Origin: SHLQ01 sp964610745
GTDB lineage: Bacteria > Actinomycetota > Acidimicrobiia > Acidimicrobiales > SHLQ01
Reading direction: 5' to 3'
Assembly (NCBI GenBank): GCA_964610745.1
Contig: CAZSYL010000002.1
Location: forward strand, 51,626 to 115,625
Length of the DNA: 64,000 nt
This document shows positions 42,447 through 51,349 of this stretch, one piece after another. The notes beneath the pieces are model-generated. The model was not told where the DNA came from, searched no databases, and saw only the letters and a list, made by a program, of their open reading frames with translations. Position 1 is the first letter of the stretch, and every line of letters begins with the position of its first letter. The position numbers and the translations under genes are program-made.

Positions 42447-43658
42447 TTAGTCGTTGATGATGCCTTCATCTGATAGACGGTCCCGTTCTGCCCGGGAGAG
42501 TCCGAGTCCCGCGAGGATCTCGTCGGTGTGTTCGCCAACCTTTGGATGAGGGCCCTGCGGCCCGACATCGGCGCTGTGAAACTTCAAAGGGTTCGCAACG
42601 GTGGAATACGCGCCAATCTCAGGACTCTCGAGTGTCGGGAACATGTTGAGCGCAGCCGCCTGCGGGTCGGTGACAACCTCGTGCAAGGCAAGAACCGGCC
42701 CCCAAATCAGACCCGCCTCATCGAAGACCTCACCCCATTCGTCCCGACTCCGCTCCAACAACGCTTCATCGACTGCGGCTACCAACGCGGGCATGTTCCT
42801 GAAGCGACTCCGCATATCCACAAACCGCTCGTCTTCGAGCAGGTGAGAGGCGCCAATCGTTTCGGCGAAGAGTGGCCACGCCGACTCCTCGGCCATGTTG
42901 ACCACGATCCACTTGCCATCACCGCAGGGATAACGATTCGCCGTCACGACAATCTGGCTGTCTCGCGCCCGCTGGCGTAGCGGTGCCTTATCGACAGCGG
43001 TCACGCTGTAGTCGGTCGCCTGAGTCCAAACGGCGGTTTCGAACAGCGACGACTCCACCACCTGTCCCTCGCCGCTTCGCTCGACCAAACGCAGTGCGGA
43101 CACAATCGCTCCATACAGAGCAAGCCCAGTGGTGTGATCGCCTTGAGCCGGCCGTGCCATCGGAACATCACCATCGACTCCCTCTCGCATAGCGTCGTAC
43201 AAGCCCGATCGACCAAAGAACGCCGTCACGTCGTACCCCGGGCGTTTGGCATCAGGGCCGGTAGTTCCGTACCCCGTGCACGTCGCGTGTACCAGCTTGG
43301 GATTCGTGTCTAACAACGTCGATGGGTCGAGGCCGAAACGTTCTTGGCGATGCTTCAACAGGTTGCACAAGAAGACATCGGCTGAGGCGACCAAAGATCG
43401 CACGAGTTCAGCGCCATCGCTGGAGCCGATATCGATCGCAACCGACTTCTTTCCACGGTTCGAAACGTCGAACTGGTAGTCGTACGACTTCAGCTCGTCA
43501 GGCAGTTTGGGCGGGCGCATCATGTTGCGCATCGGGTCACCGGATAGCGGTTCGACCTTGATCACCGTCGCGCCCATGTCGGCGAGAATGGCTCCACACG
43601 ATGGAGCCGCCATCCAACTGTCGACCTCAATCACCGTTATGTCATCGAGTGGCTTCAC
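42447..43658 (-). CDS. CaiB/BaiF family (class III) CoA transferase
   Basis: 403 residues. ITVIEVDSWMAAPSCGAILA and LADMGATVIKVEPLSGDPMR open the family fold, with VSNRGKKSVAIDIGSSDG next. The catalytic Asp is in ARPAQGDHTTGLALYGAIVS near residue 170. ERFGLDPSTLLDTNPKLVHA and YGTTGPDAKRPGYDVTAFFG are typical. It moves CoA between carboxylic acids; the acids are not known. It stands alone, divergent from the deacetylase-like gene. Confidence 0.92.
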   Translation of the reverse strand: MKPLDDITVIEVDSWMAAPSCGAILADMGATVIKVEPLSGDPMRNMMRPPKLPDELKSYDYQFDVSNRGKKSVAIDIGSSDGAELVRSLVASADVFLCNLLKHRQERFGLDPSTLLDTNPKLVHATCTGYGTTGPDAKRPGYDVTAFFGRSGLYDAMREGVDGDVPMARPAQGDHTTGLALYGAIVSALRLVERSGEGQVVESSLFETAVWTQATDYSVTAVDKAPLRQRARDSQIVVTANRYPCGDGKWIVVNMAEESAWPLFAETIGASHLLEDERFVDMRSRFRNMPALVAAVDEALLERSRDEWGEVFDEAGLIWGPVLALHEVVTDPQAAALNMFPTLESPEIGAYSTVANPLKFHSADVGPQGPHPKVGEHTDEILAGLGLSRAERDRLSDEGIIND

Positions 43659-43755
43659 CCGCCCAAACTAGGTCGAGAGCGCAGCTCAGACCTGATCAGA
43701 ACTCCCTCGAGAGGCGTCGAGCTAGGGTCGAGCGTGTGAATCCAAGAGGTGTGAC

Positions 43756-44787
43756 ATGAAAATCGTTCGAAGCGACGCCCATCGCCTGCACTTTCCGACA
43801 GGTGAGCTGTATCGCGGTGAACTCGTGCGGCCTTTTGAGTCTCCCGAGCGCATCGACTACATCAACGCCGCTCTCGAGACAGTGGGCTTCGATGACGAAG
43901 TCGAGGTCTCGCCGGTCGAAGACGCGCTGCTCAACCAGGTCCACGATGCCGCGTACGTCGAGTTTCTCCGCACGGCGTGGTCGGAGTGGACCTCGCTCGG
44001 CAAGACCAACGACATGATTCCCTCCTGCTTCCCCGTTCGGCGAACGAACTCGCATATCCCAACGCACGTCGACGGCAAACTCGGCTGGTACGCATTCGCC
44101 GCCGAAACCTCGATTACACACGGGACGTGGGAAGCAGCACACGGAGCAGCCTCGCTCGCACGGACAGCCCAGCGAGCAGTGAGTGCCGGAGCCCAGTCAG
44201 CTTTTGCCTTGTGTCGACCACCGGGCCATCACGCATCGGCCGACTACTTCGGTGGCTACTGCTTCCTCAACAACGCAGGCATCGCAGCACAGGGTTTTCG
44301 CAACGACGGCGCGGCTCGAGTTGCCATTCTCGACGTCGACTTTCACCACGGCAACGGCACCCAAGACATCTTCTACTCCCGCGAGGACATCTTCTTCGCG
44401 TCATTACACGGCGACCCCGCGTTCGAGTTTCCCTACTTTCTCGGCCACGCAGACGAGACCGGCAGCGGACCTGGCGAGGGATACAACGCGAACTACCCGC
44501 TGGCTCCGGGGACGACATTTGATCTGTGGCTCGAAGCCTTCGACGATGCGCTACGTCGAATCATGTCGTTCGGGCCTGACGCCCTCGTCGTATCGCTCGG
44601 CGTCGATACCTACGAAGCCGACCCGATCAGTTCGTTCAAGCTGAGCTCCGATGACTTCATCACCTACGGCGAGCGTTTCGGCGCCCTGGGGTTGCCCACC
44701 GTCTACGTGATGGAGGGCGGTTACGCCGTCGAAGAGATTGGCACCAACACGGTCAACGTGTTGGTCGGCCACAGCAACGCTGAATAG
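43756..44787 (+). CDS. Histone deacetylase family, acetylpolyamine amidohydrolase-like
   Basis: 343-residue zinc amidohydrolase. Active-site motifs are all visible: CRPPGHHASADYFGGYCFLN near residue 155, VAILDVDFHHGNGTQDIFY near 195 (Asp and His zinc ligands), and VSLGVDTYEADPISSF near 278, with the zinc-binding Asp of the family. The opening KIVRSDAHRLHFPTGELYRG resembles bacterial acetylpolyamine amidohydrolases more than AcuC. It likely removes acetyl groups from small amines. AGAGGTG precedes the ATG by six bases. Confidence 0.9.
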   Translation: MKIVRSDAHRLHFPTGELYRGELVRPFESPERIDYINAALETVGFDDEVEVSPVEDALLNQVHDAAYVEFLRTAWSEWTSLGKTNDMIPSCFPVRRTNSHIPTHVDGKLGWYAFAAETSITHGTWEAAHGAASLARTAQRAVSAGAQSAFALCRPPGHHASADYFGGYCFLNNAGIAAQGFRNDGAARVAILDVDFHHGNGTQDIFYSREDIFFASLHGDPAFEFPYFLGHADETGSGPGEGYNANYPLAPGTTFDLWLEAFDDALRRIMSFGPDALVVSLGVDTYEADPISSFKLSSDDFITYGERFGALGLPTVYVMEGGYAVEEIGTNTVNVLVGHSNAE

Positions 44788-44938
44788 CGCCATCTCGCGC
44801 CGAGAAAAAGGAACCCAGTCGACAGCGTGAAACTCGTCGCGGAATTTTCGGGAACCAGATTCAGATTCTCAGCGTAAAAGCTCACACACAACAACGAGAT
44901 GGCCGAATGGAACCCAAACTTCGGCGGAAGGCATTCCC

Positions 44939-46312
44939 ATGTTTAAGAAGGCAGCACTCACGTTCACGGTGATCGGCATGGTTATCGTGGCATGGTCTGG
45001 AATAGCGGGCGCATGCGGCGGATTCTTCTGCCAGGCCACCCCCGTCGACCAAACCGGCGAACGAATCGTGTTCACCGTGAACGACGACGAGACGATCACG
45101 ACCCTCATCGAGATCCTCTACCAGGGTGAGGCAGAAGACTTCTCCTGGATCCTCCCGATCCCGGAGGCAATCAGCGCAGACGACCTCCAGGTGCCCGATG
45201 ACGGCCAACTTGTCTTCGACGAACTCCACGCGATGACCGACGTACAGCTCATCGCTCCAAATCTGCCTGAGTGCGCACAGGATGCTCTGACGGTCGCCGA
45301 AGTCGCCGACGCAGCAGCAGATGATGGTGGTGTCGACATCTTCGCGAGCGGCGAGGTTGGCCCGTTCGGATTCGATGTCATTGGCTCCGATGACCCCAAC
45401 GCACTTATCGACTGGCTCCGCGACACCAACTACCGAGTCACCCCTGAGATGGAACCCCTCATCGACATCTACGTCGAACGAGAGATGGCCTTTATTGCTA
45501 TGCGACTCCTCGACGGCGAAACCGCAGACTCGATCCAACCCATCGAAATCACCTACCCCGGCACCGAGCCGATGATCCCCCTGCAGCTCACCGCTGTCGC
45601 AGCACAACCCAACTTGCCGATCTGGGTTTGGCTCTTCGGCGAAAGCCGAGCGGTACCAACGAACTTCGCGGAGATGGAGATCGCCACCGAAGAGATCACC
45701 TTCTTCCCGGGCGGCGCTAACGACTACCCGTTCCTCGTCCAGCAACGCGCGAACGCCTTCGATGGACAGGCATTCATCACTGAATACGCGCAAGCGGTCA
45801 ACCCGAGCGATTTCCTCCACCCCTGGCTCGTAGACCAAAGCGAAGCCGCCCCATACCTGACACGGCTCAACACGTTCATCGACCCTGAAGAGATGACCGC
45901 TGACCCAACGTTCGGGTTCGACGACACCCTCGGCGATGTATCCAACATCCGAGATGCCAGCGACCTCGGCGGCCTTTACAGCTGCGAACGTGACGGCGGT
46001 GGCGGCGGTTTCCTTGGTTCGATCTTCGGAGGCGGCAGCGAAGACGCCATCGACCCAACCAACGGCACCGGACAGGTCGTTGCCTTCACCCCCGACGCTT
46101 CCGAGGATGAGGCCGCTGACGGTGGCGACGACTCCGCCGAACCAATCGACGGTGACTCAACCGACATCGATACTGACGTCCCCGACACCCTCGCCCAGGC
46201 CGACACCGATGCTGAATCCTCAGGAAATGGCCTGCTCATTCTCGTCGCCGCCATCGGGGCAATGCTTCTGATCGGCGTCGGCTTCGCAGCGGGTCGTGGT
46301 CGTAGTAGCTGA
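44939..46312 (+). CDS. DUF2330 domain membrane-anchored secreted protein
   Basis: 457 residues. Signal peptide followed by the DUF2330 start ACGGFFCQATPVDQTGERIV, then FTVNDDETITTLIEILYQGE and FSWILPIPEA, which are diagnostic for this family of unknown function. The C-terminal 80 residues are an acidic, Asp/Thr-rich linker and a single membrane helix (LLILVAAIGAMLLIGVGFAA) with an RGRSS tail, so the domain is displayed outside the cell. GGAAGG precedes the ATG. Confidence 0.88.
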   Translation: MFKKAALTFTVIGMVIVAWSGIAGACGGFFCQATPVDQTGERIVFTVNDDETITTLIEILYQGEAEDFSWILPIPEAISADDLQVPDDGQLVFDELHAMTDVQLIAPNLPECAQDALTVAEVADAAADDGGVDIFASGEVGPFGFDVIGSDDPNALIDWLRDTNYRVTPEMEPLIDIYVEREMAFIAMRLLDGETADSIQPIEITYPGTEPMIPLQLTAVAAQPNLPIWVWLFGESRAVPTNFAEMEIATEEITFFPGGANDYPFLVQQRANAFDGQAFITEYAQAVNPSDFLHPWLVDQSEAAPYLTRLNTFIDPEEMTADPTFGFDDTLGDVSNIRDASDLGGLYSCERDGGGGGFLGSIFGGGSEDAIDPTNGTGQVVAFTPDASEDEAADGGDDSAEPIDGDSTDIDTDVPDTLAQADTDAESSGNGLLILVAAIGAMLLIGVGFAAGRGRSS

Positions 46313-46404
46313 CCGAACTTGTGGTCACCCGCATGCCGATGCGGGTGACCACGATCGCACCGTCATGACCCCAGACGGCCTTCCTTGCGCAATATGGTGG
46401 AGCC

Positions 46405-47214
46405 ATGGGCGCACGTGAAGTACCGGCCGCCCTTGGCGCTGCGGCCTTCTTTGACCTCGACAAAACAACGATTGCGGACGCTGCATTGTTCGCCTTTGGT
46501 TCGACCCTGCGCGAAGCGGGTTTGCTCGACACCCGCCTGGTACTACGGGCGGTTTGGGGCCGCCTGGTCTTCAAATACCTCGGCGCCGACCACGACCGGA
46601 TGGAAGACATGCGCAACAACGCGCTGCGGCTCTGCACCGGCTGGGATAAGAAGCACATGTCCGAGATCGTCACCGAGGCACTCAAAGATGTGATCGACCC
46701 GATCGTCTACCGCGAGGCAGTGGACGAGATCAATGCCCACAAAGCGGCAGGACACAAGGTGTTCATGGTTTCGGCCTCCCCCGAAGAGATCGTCGTGCCG
46801 CTCTCGAAGCACCTGGGCGCAGATGGCGCAGTCGCCACGATCGCCGAGACCGACCGAAACGGGAAGTACACCGGCGAGGTCGAGTTCTATTCGTACGGCC
46901 CGTACAAAGTCGATGCAATGGAAGCTCTAGCCCTTGAGCACGACCTCGATCTGAGCCAGTCCTACGCCTACACGGACTCGATCACCGATATCCCGATGCT
47001 CGAAGCGGTCGGACACCCAATCGTCGTTAACCCCGACCGAGGTCTCTCCCGCGTCGCGTCAGAACGCGATTGGGAGGTTCGATCCTTCTCGACGACGATG
47101 TCGCTCGGCGACGGTGTCAGCGATCATGCAAAGACCGGCGCCCTCGTGGCCAGCGCGGGTGCTCTCGCAACCGGTGCGGGGTGGTATCTCCGCTCACGGA
47201 GACGTTCGGCCTAA
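46405..47214 (+). CDS. HAD-IB family phosphatase
   Basis: 269 residues. Motif I is AAFFDLDKTTIADAALFAFG (D-x-D-x-T), motif II VFMVSASPEEIVVPLSKHL, and motif III AYTDSITDIPMLEAVGHPIV. The cap between them is helical, as in SerB-like HAD-IB enzymes. Related actinobacterial proteins are often called SerB2 or glycerol-3-phosphatase-like; the substrate here is not known. A C-terminal hydrophobic segment (LVASAGALATGAGWYL) may tether it to the membrane. Confidence 0.88.
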   Translation: MGAREVPAALGAAAFFDLDKTTIADAALFAFGSTLREAGLLDTRLVLRAVWGRLVFKYLGADHDRMEDMRNNALRLCTGWDKKHMSEIVTEALKDVIDPIVYREAVDEINAHKAAGHKVFMVSASPEEIVVPLSKHLGADGAVATIAETDRNGKYTGEVEFYSYGPYKVDAMEALALEHDLDLSQSYAYTDSITDIPMLEAVGHPIVVNPDRGLSRVASERDWEVRSFSTTMSLGDGVSDHAKTGALVASAGALATGAGWYLRSRRRSA

Positions 47215-47234
47215 CGCAGTTGCACGACGGGCCG

Positions 47235-48221
47235 TTACGACCCGAGTGGCTTCGTTGCGAGGAAGCCAACGTCGTCACCCGATGGGCTCACCCACACGCT
47301 CTTCAGTTCGAGGCCCGCAGCGGTCGCCATCCGGGTTAGTGAGTCGGCCGAGAAGAGGAACAGATGCTCCGCCGGACCAACGAGATACGAAGCCATTCCT
47401 TCTTCGCGGAACGAACGTCCCTCCGAACACACCGTGTAGACGAGAAGGCAACCGCCGGGCCGTAGCGAATCGGCTGCGAGCTCGATGGCGTGGCGCGGGT
47501 ACCGCATGTGTTCAAGCGACATCTCCGAGATCACACAATCGTGCTGCTCGCTCAGTGCATGGATCTCATCGACATTCTCGTGGTGCGCACGAAGCCCGCG
47601 GTCTTGTGCATACTTCACCGCTGCTGCGTTGACATCGCTGCCGGAAGCGTCCCAGCCTCGCACGCGCGCACGCTCGAGCAATCCGCCGCCGCCGAAGCCG
47701 ATCTCAAACAGTGACGCTCCCCGATACTGGTAGTCGTCGACGAGGTTCAGCAGATTGTCCCAGTGCTGAACCTGCGCGGGAGTTTCCTCCTGACTGACCA
47801 GGTACTCGTCGTGGAAGTAGTCCTCGTTATAACGAATCAGTACGTCGCTCTGACTTGGGCGCGGCGAGGTGTAGACAAGCCCACAGTCTGCGCAGCGTTG
47901 CATCGTTAGACCATGACGAACGCCAACCGGGCTTGCTTCTTCGCACCCGCACGCATCACATTTTGAAATGAACTCGGTCCCGGCGAGCCCGACTGCGACG
48001 GTCTCGGGCAAAACAGTCCACTCTGAGGAATAGGTATCGGGGACGTGCACCCGACCTTCGATTGCCCCAGCGCGCGAAATGTGGTCGACGGTGACCTGGA
48101 AGAAGTTCGGCGAGTCCGCCCCGGGTTCGACGAACCACGAATCGATCGGGTACTCGGTCACCACTTCTTCGCTATCACGAAGCTGGAGCATCCCGGACGG
48201 CTCTCCGGACATCCCAGTCAC
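47235..48221 (-). CDS. SAM-dependent methyltransferase with zinc ribbon
   Basis: 328 residues from the first ordinary start (GTG 48221). A zinc ribbon CDACGCEEAS...MQRCADCGLVYTSPRPS (two CxxC pairs) is followed by a class I methyltransferase domain with SAM motif LFEIGFGGGGLLERARVRGW, and acidic VISEMSLEHMRYPRH. Such proteins often methylate sugars or glycolipids. The N-terminal 90 residues are probably a beta-sandwich. The frame stays open and protein-like for about 70 codons upstream of the GTG; see the separate entry. Downstream of and on the same strand as the zinc-ribbon gene. Confidence 0.85.
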   Translation of the reverse strand: MTGMSGEPSGMLQLRDSEEVVTEYPIDSWFVEPGADSPNFFQVTVDHISRAGAIEGRVHVPDTYSSEWTVLPETVAVGLAGTEFISKCDACGCEEASPVGVRHGLTMQRCADCGLVYTSPRPSQSDVLIRYNEDYFHDEYLVSQEETPAQVQHWDNLLNLVDDYQYRGASLFEIGFGGGGLLERARVRGWDASGSDVNAAAVKYAQDRGLRAHHENVDEIHALSEQHDCVISEMSLEHMRYPRHAIELAADSLRPGGCLLVYTVCSEGRSFREEGMASYLVGPAEHLFLFSADSLTRMATAAGLELKSVWVSPSGDDVGFLATKPLGS

Positions 48222-48431
48222 CCAACCGCGTGCCAGGACGACATCGTCAACAGCAGAAAATGTGACCGCCGAACGGGACAGATCACGATCATCGATGAGC
48301 GGCGCGTCACTCGGCGGACGAACCCGTCTGTAGGCAGATCGAAGAGGTCCATCGAGCGGTGTTCGCCCGACGAGGTCGATGATCTGGCGTCTTGATTCGG
48401 GAGAAATCGGAAGGGTAACGATGGTGTGCGA
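48222..48431 (-). other. In-frame upstream extension of the methyltransferase without ATG/GTG/TTG
   Basis: Reading the minus strand from the TAG at 48434, 70 codons run in frame to the GTG at 48221 with no stop. The translation contains LPISPESRRQIIDLVGRTPL and later RSAVTFSAVDDVVLARGW, which joins smoothly with the strand pattern of the annotated N-terminus. There is no ATG, GTG or TTG in it. ATC (48422), ATT or CTG codons are the only starts, or a frameshift has removed the real one. A -10-like TATAGT sits at 48436-48431. Confidence 0.5.
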
Positions 48432-48451
48432 CTATAGCCGCCACCCAGGGC

Positions 48452-48784
48452 CTAGATAAGTAGCTGCTCGATAGCTTCAGCGACCTCGTCATCGTCGCTG
48501 AGTTGGATGTGGAAGTCGAGAAGATCCTCATGGGTGAGCGTGGGTCCGCGATGAGCTTCGAACAGCTCAGCTGGAAGGCTCCATAGCTCAACCGGAACGC
48601 CTGCGGCCTCAAGAGTCTCGACCATCCGCGCCGTCGTGGGCTTCACGACGATCGAGTTGCACTCCGTGCAGGTAAAGCGGTATTCAGCCTCACCATTGTC
48701 GGTGCAGATGCGGGAAAACACCTGCGCGGGGAGAAGCGGAATGTCTTCCGAACAGCTCGAGCAGGTCACGAGAATCTTTGCCAT
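48452..48784 (-). CDS. Small zinc-ribbon hypothetical protein
   Basis: 110 residues. It starts MAKILVTCSSCSEDIPLLPA and has a second Cys pair in YRFTCTECNSIVVKPTTAR, forming a CxxC-x-CxxC zinc ribbon. The rest is helical (TARMVETLEAAGVPVELWSL) and ends in an acidic helix (SDDDEVAEAIEQLLI). No family name known to me. The ATG at 48784 is chosen because the 47 codons upstream carry no domain and include repeat-poor random sequence. It probably shares a transcript with the methyltransferase 17 bases downstream. Confidence 0.7.
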   Translation of the reverse strand: MAKILVTCSSCSEDIPLLPAQVFSRICTDNGEAEYRFTCTECNSIVVKPTTARMVETLEAAGVPVELWSLPAELFEAHRGPTLTHEDLLDFHIQLSDDDEVAEAIEQLLI

Positions 48785-48890
48785 ATACACAAAGTCGACT
48801 GGCCCGAAATAACTCAAATAGGTCATTCGACCCCGCGGAACCCCGAAAACAGGGGAATTCGTTAGTGCTAAGAGGTGCTCTGTCCTGGTC

Positions 48891-50375
48891 TTAGCCAGCG
48901 ACGACCTTGAAGATGCCGCCACCACGACTGATCACATAGGCCTCACCAGAACTGTCGATGCCGAAGCTGGTCAAACGGTCGATCGCAGGCAGGGCCAAAC
49001 GTTGGGCGCTCCCAGCGCCTCCTGCCCGGAAACCAAAGACCTCGCCGCTGCAGAAGTCGCCGTAGAGATAGGTGCCCGTCAGTCCTGGGATGCCGGTCCC
49101 TCGGTAGACCTCGCCACCGGTGATCGAACAGCGACCTGAACCATGTGAGTACACCACGATCGGGCCACGGTGTCCCGGCGGCGCCGCGAGACCACGGAAG
49201 GATTCGGTCCCCTCGACGAGATTCCATCCGAGGTTTGCACCGCTTGCCGTACCCGAGCGGAGAACCGTCACCTCTTCCTGTCTGTCCTGGCCAACATCGC
49301 CAATCCAGAGATCGCCTGTGACCGAGTCAAAGCCGAAGCGCCATGCGTTGCGGATCCCCCAGACGTAGACCTCCGGGGCGCCACCGCCGTCTACGAAGGG
49401 ATTGCTCGCTGGCACGGTGTACCCAGTAGCCCCCGAGACGTCGATTCGCAGAATCGAACCGTGGAGCGTGTTCGGGTTCTGACCGTTGCCCTGCGGGTCC
49501 CCCGCGCTTCCGCCATCACCCATACCGATGTAAAGGAAGCCGTCCGGTCCAAAGGCGAGCTGGCCGCCGTTGTGGTTGCCGAAGGGCTGAGGAATGGTCA
49601 GCAGAATCTCTGGCGAGACCGCGCTGTTCCCCGACATGGTGTAACGAGCAATGACGGTGGAGCCGCTGGTATTCGTGTAGTTGACGAGGAGCCGCTGCCC
49701 ACCGGGGGCAAAGGCCAGTCCGAGCAGACCCTGTTCGTTGCCTCCGCTCACGCTTCCACGGAGGTCGAGCGTCGTATCGGCTCCTGTGCCCGTGCCTTCG
49801 GGAAGGCGAACGATGCGACCTCCCTGCTCGGCAATGAAAATATCCGATGTACCCGGACGGGTCGCAAAGGCAACCGGGCTCGACAGCGACGCGACTAATT
49901 CAAGCTCGAGGTCGATATCTGACAGTGCCTGTGTGCCAGTCGGCGCGGGCGCTTGTGTCGTTTCGGTGGTCGTTGTCTCAGCTTCGGTCGTCGTTGTGGT
50001 TTCCGCTGCCTCGGTGGTCGTGGTTGTCTCAGCTTCGGTCGTCGCCGTCGACTCCTCACCCTCGGCAGCGTCACCATCGGTGACTGTGTCAGCATCGTCG
50101 ATACCCACTTCATCGGGGTCTTCCGTGTCGTCATCGCCAGCATCCTCGGCAGCATCCTCGGCGACGGTCGTGGTCGTGTCGGCGTTACTCGTCTCCACAT
50201 CGTCTGTTGAGTCGCTCGGCTCTGCCGGTTCGACGGGCGTCAACGTGTCGAGGGTGATCTCACCATCTTCGGTGGCAACATCGTCGGGCACACCACATGC
50301 CGCCGCGACGAGCGCGAGAGCTACGAAAAGGCTGACTAGACGGGACTTCGTTGGAAACCTGAGAAGGGGCGTCAT
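48891..50375 (-). CDS. PQQ-dependent sugar dehydrogenase-like lipoprotein
   Basis: 494 residues. The lipoprotein signal ends LVAAACG near residue 27. An Asp/Glu/Thr linker of about 110 residues follows, with threonine-rich repeats. The beta-propeller domain has VAFATRPGTSDIFIAEQGGR, EQGLLGLAFAPGG, FGNHNGGQLAFGPDGFLYIG and VWGIRNAWRFGFDSVTGDLW, matching the soluble glucose dehydrogenase/Hip family; His-Asn of the propeller is present in FGNHNGG. The enzyme acts outside the membrane on sugars, using PQQ. PQQ biosynthesis genes are not in the window. Confidence 0.88.
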   Translation of the reverse strand: MTPLLRFPTKSRLVSLFVALALVAAACGVPDDVATEDGEITLDTLTPVEPAEPSDSTDDVETSNADTTTTVAEDAAEDAGDDDTEDPDEVGIDDADTVTDGDAAEGEESTATTEAETTTTTEAAETTTTTEAETTTTETTQAPAPTGTQALSDIDLELELVASLSSPVAFATRPGTSDIFIAEQGGRIVRLPEGTGTGADTTLDLRGSVSGGNEQGLLGLAFAPGGQRLLVNYTNTSGSTVIARYTMSGNSAVSPEILLTIPQPFGNHNGGQLAFGPDGFLYIGMGDGGSAGDPQGNGQNPNTLHGSILRIDVSGATGYTVPASNPFVDGGGAPEVYVWGIRNAWRFGFDSVTGDLWIGDVGQDRQEEVTVLRSGTASGANLGWNLVEGTESFRGLAAPPGHRGPIVVYSHGSGRCSITGGEVYRGTGIPGLTGTYLYGDFCSGEVFGFRAGGAGSAQRLALPAIDRLTSFGIDSSGEAYVISRGGGIFKVVAG

Positions 50376-50460
50376 CGAAACAAGGGTAGTGACGATCGAG
50401 CTCACCCAACCGTCACTGCCGCCAAACTATGGCGCGGTGATCACCGGGCGTAGAAGATAC

Positions 50461-51348
50461 CTAGACCGTTCGCCATGGTTTAGCCATCGCTTTTGCAAGT
50501 GTCCGTAACTCGGCGAACTGTTCGGACACGATGCCGGTGATTACGTCTTGACGATCCTCGGGTGCAGCTTCAACAGCAGCACGCCACACGGCCCGACCTC
50601 CAGTGAAACCTGAAGCTCCATGCGTGAATCCCGCAACGAGCTGATCTCGATACTGCTCAAAGGTCACCCCTGACGAAAGCAATACCCATGGCTGCTGAGC
50701 AGCCTCGTTGACGCCCTCGCATGCCGCGGCCCAGCCTGCGGGATCGTCCAGGTTTCCCGGGAACTCAAGTTTCAGAACATCGATTGGGAGATCGGCCAGC
50801 TGTCTGACGGTCTCGAGGACAAGTGCAGGACGCTGCTCGTTGTCCATACCGAACGCGACCGGTTCAACGAGGAACGCAAGGTCGTGCTCCGTGCACTGCG
50901 CGGCAACCTCGCTCACAACAGCGCGTTGCTGCTCACAGTGGCCCGGCCGGTCCGGATGGTACGGCAACAGCAGCTTTGCCGCGGACGCTCCCATCTTCTT
51001 TGCAGCCGCCACCGACCAGTGGTCTAGGACTGCGGTCGGGCCCGCCCACGGGTCTTGTGTATAGCCCTGTGCTTCGAGCGCGGCCATGAAACCCTGGCTG
51101 CCCTTCACCGAGCCAGCATCGATCAGTTGTGGCAAGGAATACTCGGGTTCCAACATCACGCCGCTCGCCTGCGGACCGACTCCGGCGACAAGGTCCATCT
51201 TGAACTGGGTGATCTCCTCGTCGGTCACCTCACCCTCGATGACGTCCCGAAACGAATCGCGATGATCGATTGCCAGAACGGCAAACACACCCTCGTCGGT
51301 ACTGAGTTCGTCAAGGCCCCGGATCTTGCCCGTCGTTAGTCCCGCCAT
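50461..51348 (-). CDS. LacD-like class I aldolase, probable IolJ replacement
   Basis: 295 residues, resembling tagatose-1,6-bisphosphate aldolase (LacD/COG3684). Features: VFAVLAIDHRDSFRDVI (start of barrel), ASGVMLEPEYSLPQL, AAKLLLPYHPDRPGHCEQQR, FLVEPVAFGM, and the Schiff-base Lys in PIDVLKLEFPGNLDDP. ATG 51348 is chosen because AAGGAGG lies 8 bases upstream, much better than codon 1 of the longer frame. It is the last gene of the inositol operon. That pathway needs an aldolase to split 6-phospho-5-dehydro-2-deoxygluconate, and no IolJ-type class II aldolase is present, so this enzyme likely fills the role. Confidence 0.82.
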   Translation of the reverse strand: MAGLTTGKIRGLDELSTDEGVFAVLAIDHRDSFRDVIEGEVTDEEITQFKMDLVAGVGPQASGVMLEPEYSLPQLIDAGSVKGSQGFMAALEAQGYTQDPWAGPTAVLDHWSVAAAKKMGASAAKLLLPYHPDRPGHCEQQRAVVSEVAAQCTEHDLAFLVEPVAFGMDNEQRPALVLETVRQLADLPIDVLKLEFPGNLDDPAGWAAACEGVNEAAQQPWVLLSSGVTFEQYRDQLVAGFTHGASGFTGGRAVWRAAVEAAPEDRQDVITGIVSEQFAELRTLAKAMAKPWRTV

Positions 51349-51349
51349 A

